From: Methanobacteriaceae archaeon | GTDB taxonomy: Archaea; Methanobacteriota; Methanobacteria; Methanobacteriales; Methanobacteriaceae | NCBI GenBank assembly: GCA_030681145.1 | Contig: JAUXXK010000438.1 | Coordinates: 1-7,294 of the forward strand | DNA length: 7,294 nucleotides | Direction: 5' to 3' | In this document: positions 6,478-7,294 of the stretch, one piece after another | How the letters are laid out: each line of letters opens with the position of its first letter | How positions within the stretch are numbered: the stretch's first letter is position 1 | The notes under the pieces: generated by a model | The model's database searches: none | Told to the model about the DNA's origin: nothing | The model's input: the letters and a program-made list of their open reading frames with translations, nothing else | Program-made: the position numbers and the translations under genes

Positions 6478-7102
6478 ATGACAGTTCCAACAATACTAAT
6501 TCCAATGAAAATAGTCTTCATAACAATTATTTAAAAGACTTTGACGACTAACTGCTTTCCACGGGCATGTGTGTCCTGGTTCTGCGCTGGGATTAAAGCT
6601 GCGACTATCGGCCTTAAAAAACTTAAATAATCTAAATCTCATGACGAATAAATATTAGCCATTTTAAAAACTGATATCTACGCCTTGGATGCTATCCAAG
6701 TATTATATGGAAGTACTTTTGGTAAAAAAAACTTTATTTTTAATTATTTTGAAAAACAAGTTTATAATTTTCTTAATAGATCATCTAAAGAGGGTGTGAA
6801 GATTTTTCTTAAGGATTCATTTGAAATGGATAAACTGGATCCGGAATTAAGCATTTTAAGGCAAAAAGTTCTTCAAAAGCAGCCAATTCCAGTAAAAAGC
6901 GATTATAAATGAAAAATCATTTCCGTGACGGAAAAAATACTTCAAATGGATGAAGAAGATATATTTCAATCAGAAGACGTCAAAATGAACATACTTCCTA
7001 AACTTCACTTTTCAAGCCCATTAAATGCTCAAATGCGGTAAATCAGTTTCAAAACATAGAACTAAAGAATTAAATGGTGATTTTTGTATTCATTTCCAAT
7101 AA
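6478..7102 (+). pseudogene. fmdE: Decayed FmdE-family protein gene (formylmethanofuran dehydrogenase subunit E-like)
   Basis: Joining frames recovers a whole FmdE-family protein of about 205 codons. After ATG 6478 come a polar N-terminus (NENSLHNNYLKDFDD), AFHGHVCPGSALGL (6554-6595), AATIGLKKLK, then DAIQVLYGSTFGKKNFIF, a central stretch open to 6909, and a zinc-ribbon remnant KCS/CGKSVSKHRTKELNG ending at TAA 7100-7102. Lesions seen: frameshifts near 6481, 6549, 6596, 7019 and 7032; stops TAA 6628-6630, TAA 6649-6651 (one change from GAA in the expected DEE) and TGA 6910-6912. Two cysteines usual in the family are also replaced (NDACG to TDIYA, GCTFG to GSTFG), and a zinc-ribbon Cys seems lost. 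FmdE proteins are associated with tungsten/molybdenum formylmethanofuran dehydrogenase operons; the exact role is unsettled. A functional copy elsewhere is likely. The open frame at 6685-6912 is part of this remnant, not a separate gene. Confidence 0.88.
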
Positions 7103-7152
7103 TAATTAATTAATAAAAAAAATTATAATATTTAATTATGAATATTGTGTTT

Positions 7153-7201
7153 TGAGATTCAAAGATAATTTTCTTTATTTGAATCTCAGATGTTATTTTT
7201 T
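7153..7201. terminator. Hairpin with T-run between the fmdE remnant and the minus-strand gene
   Basis: TGAGATTCAAA (7153-7163) and TTTGAATCTCA (7178-7188) are perfect 11-base inverted arms around a 14-base loop. On the plus strand a T6 run follows at 7196-7201, so it could end transcription from the oxidoreductase-fmdE side. On the minus strand the stem starts four bases after the stop of the right-hand gene, and could shield its mRNA end. The region 7103-7152 is featureless AT-rich DNA. Confidence 0.5.
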
Positions 7202-7294
7202 AGATTCAGTTATGATTATATCTGCTATCTTGTTCCCAGAATCTAAAACATCTTCTCCATACCTCTGGGCTTCATTTTTCATTTCACCAATATT
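7193..7294 (-). CDS. 3' end of an unrecognised protein gene, cut by window edge
   Basis: Reading leftward from the edge, 33 codons are open and end at TAA 7193-7195, giving a tail ...MKNEAQRYGEDVLDSGNKI then ADIIITESKK. It is hydrophilic and probably helical, with no motif that identifies a family. The stop lies immediately before the hairpin at 7153-7188, and codon use resembles the other genes, which supports a real gene end. Nothing can be said about function. Confidence 0.55.
   Translation of the reverse strand, partial: NIGEMKNEAQRYGEDVLDSGNKIADIIITESKK

Noticed and set aside
6685..6912. A free-standing 75-residue protein gene on the plus strand
   Set aside because: Its sequence (DAIQVL, STFGKKNFIF) is the middle of an FmdE-family protein, with matching fragments on both sides in other frames; it has no ribosome site of its own.
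6628..6912. Stop codons in the fmdE remnant read through as selenocysteine or pyrrolysine
   Set aside because: The stops are two TAA and one TGA, none at a cysteine position of the family, and they come together with several frameshifts, so decay explains them better.
1..7294. tRNA, rRNA, CRISPR array, insertion sequence or integration site
   Set aside because: No cloverleaf, regularly spaced repeat, transposase-like frame or flanking target duplication was seen.

Overview
The window is strongly AT-rich and archaeal in character. Genes are preceded by Shine-Dalgarno motifs of the GGTGA/AGGAG type, intergenic regions hold TATA-like boxes, and T-runs end several genes. The gene content is a trpE-trpG-trpC-trpF operon divergent from a trpY-type regulator, a hydrogenase chaperone HypC, and the remains of an fmdE gene. 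This points to a hydrogenotrophic methanogen of the order Methanobacteriales, probably a mesophilic low-GC relative of Methanobacterium or Methanobrevibacter. The assignment is an inference from gene content and order; no database was searched.

Layout. Positions 1-3692 (minus strand) carry the start of a tryptophan operon in the order trpE, trpG, trpC, trpF, with the genes overlapping or nearly so. trpF runs off the left edge only a few codons before its expected end. Positions 3693-3934 are a divergent control region. It holds an exact TRP-box hexamer (TGTACA) and three related hexamers, all on a 10-bp grid, lying between and over two opposed promoters. Positions 3935-4438 (plus strand) encode the TrpY-like repressor (HTH plus ACT domain). 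A short convergent spacer with an 18-base A run separates it from hypC (4495-4743, minus strand). A second divergent spacer (4744-5030) leads to a 462-residue FAD/NAD disulfide-oxidoreductase-like protein (5031-6419). Right behind it, 6478-7102 is a decayed fmdE gene: its ribosome binding site, HGHVCPG motif, DAIQVL core and zinc-ribbon remnant are recognisable, but it has three in-frame stops and about five frameshifts. A hairpin at 7153-7188 separates it from the 3' end of an unrecognised minus-strand gene (7193-7294).

How the genes work together. TrpE/TrpG make anthranilate from chorismate and glutamine, and TrpF and TrpC carry out the next isomerase and synthase steps. TrpY, with tryptophan as co-repressor, is expected to control both itself and the operon from the shared intergenic region. 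HypC serves [NiFe]-hydrogenase maturation and is unrelated to the trp genes. The oxidoreductase and the fmdE remnant probably once formed a pair.

No wholly new system is visible. The points most worth a second look are the fmdE pseudogene, the phased TRP-box array, the oxidoreductase with altered active-site surroundings, the low-complexity insertions in three of the proteins, the missing start codon of trpF, and a small ORF that seems to take the ribosome binding site in front of trpE.
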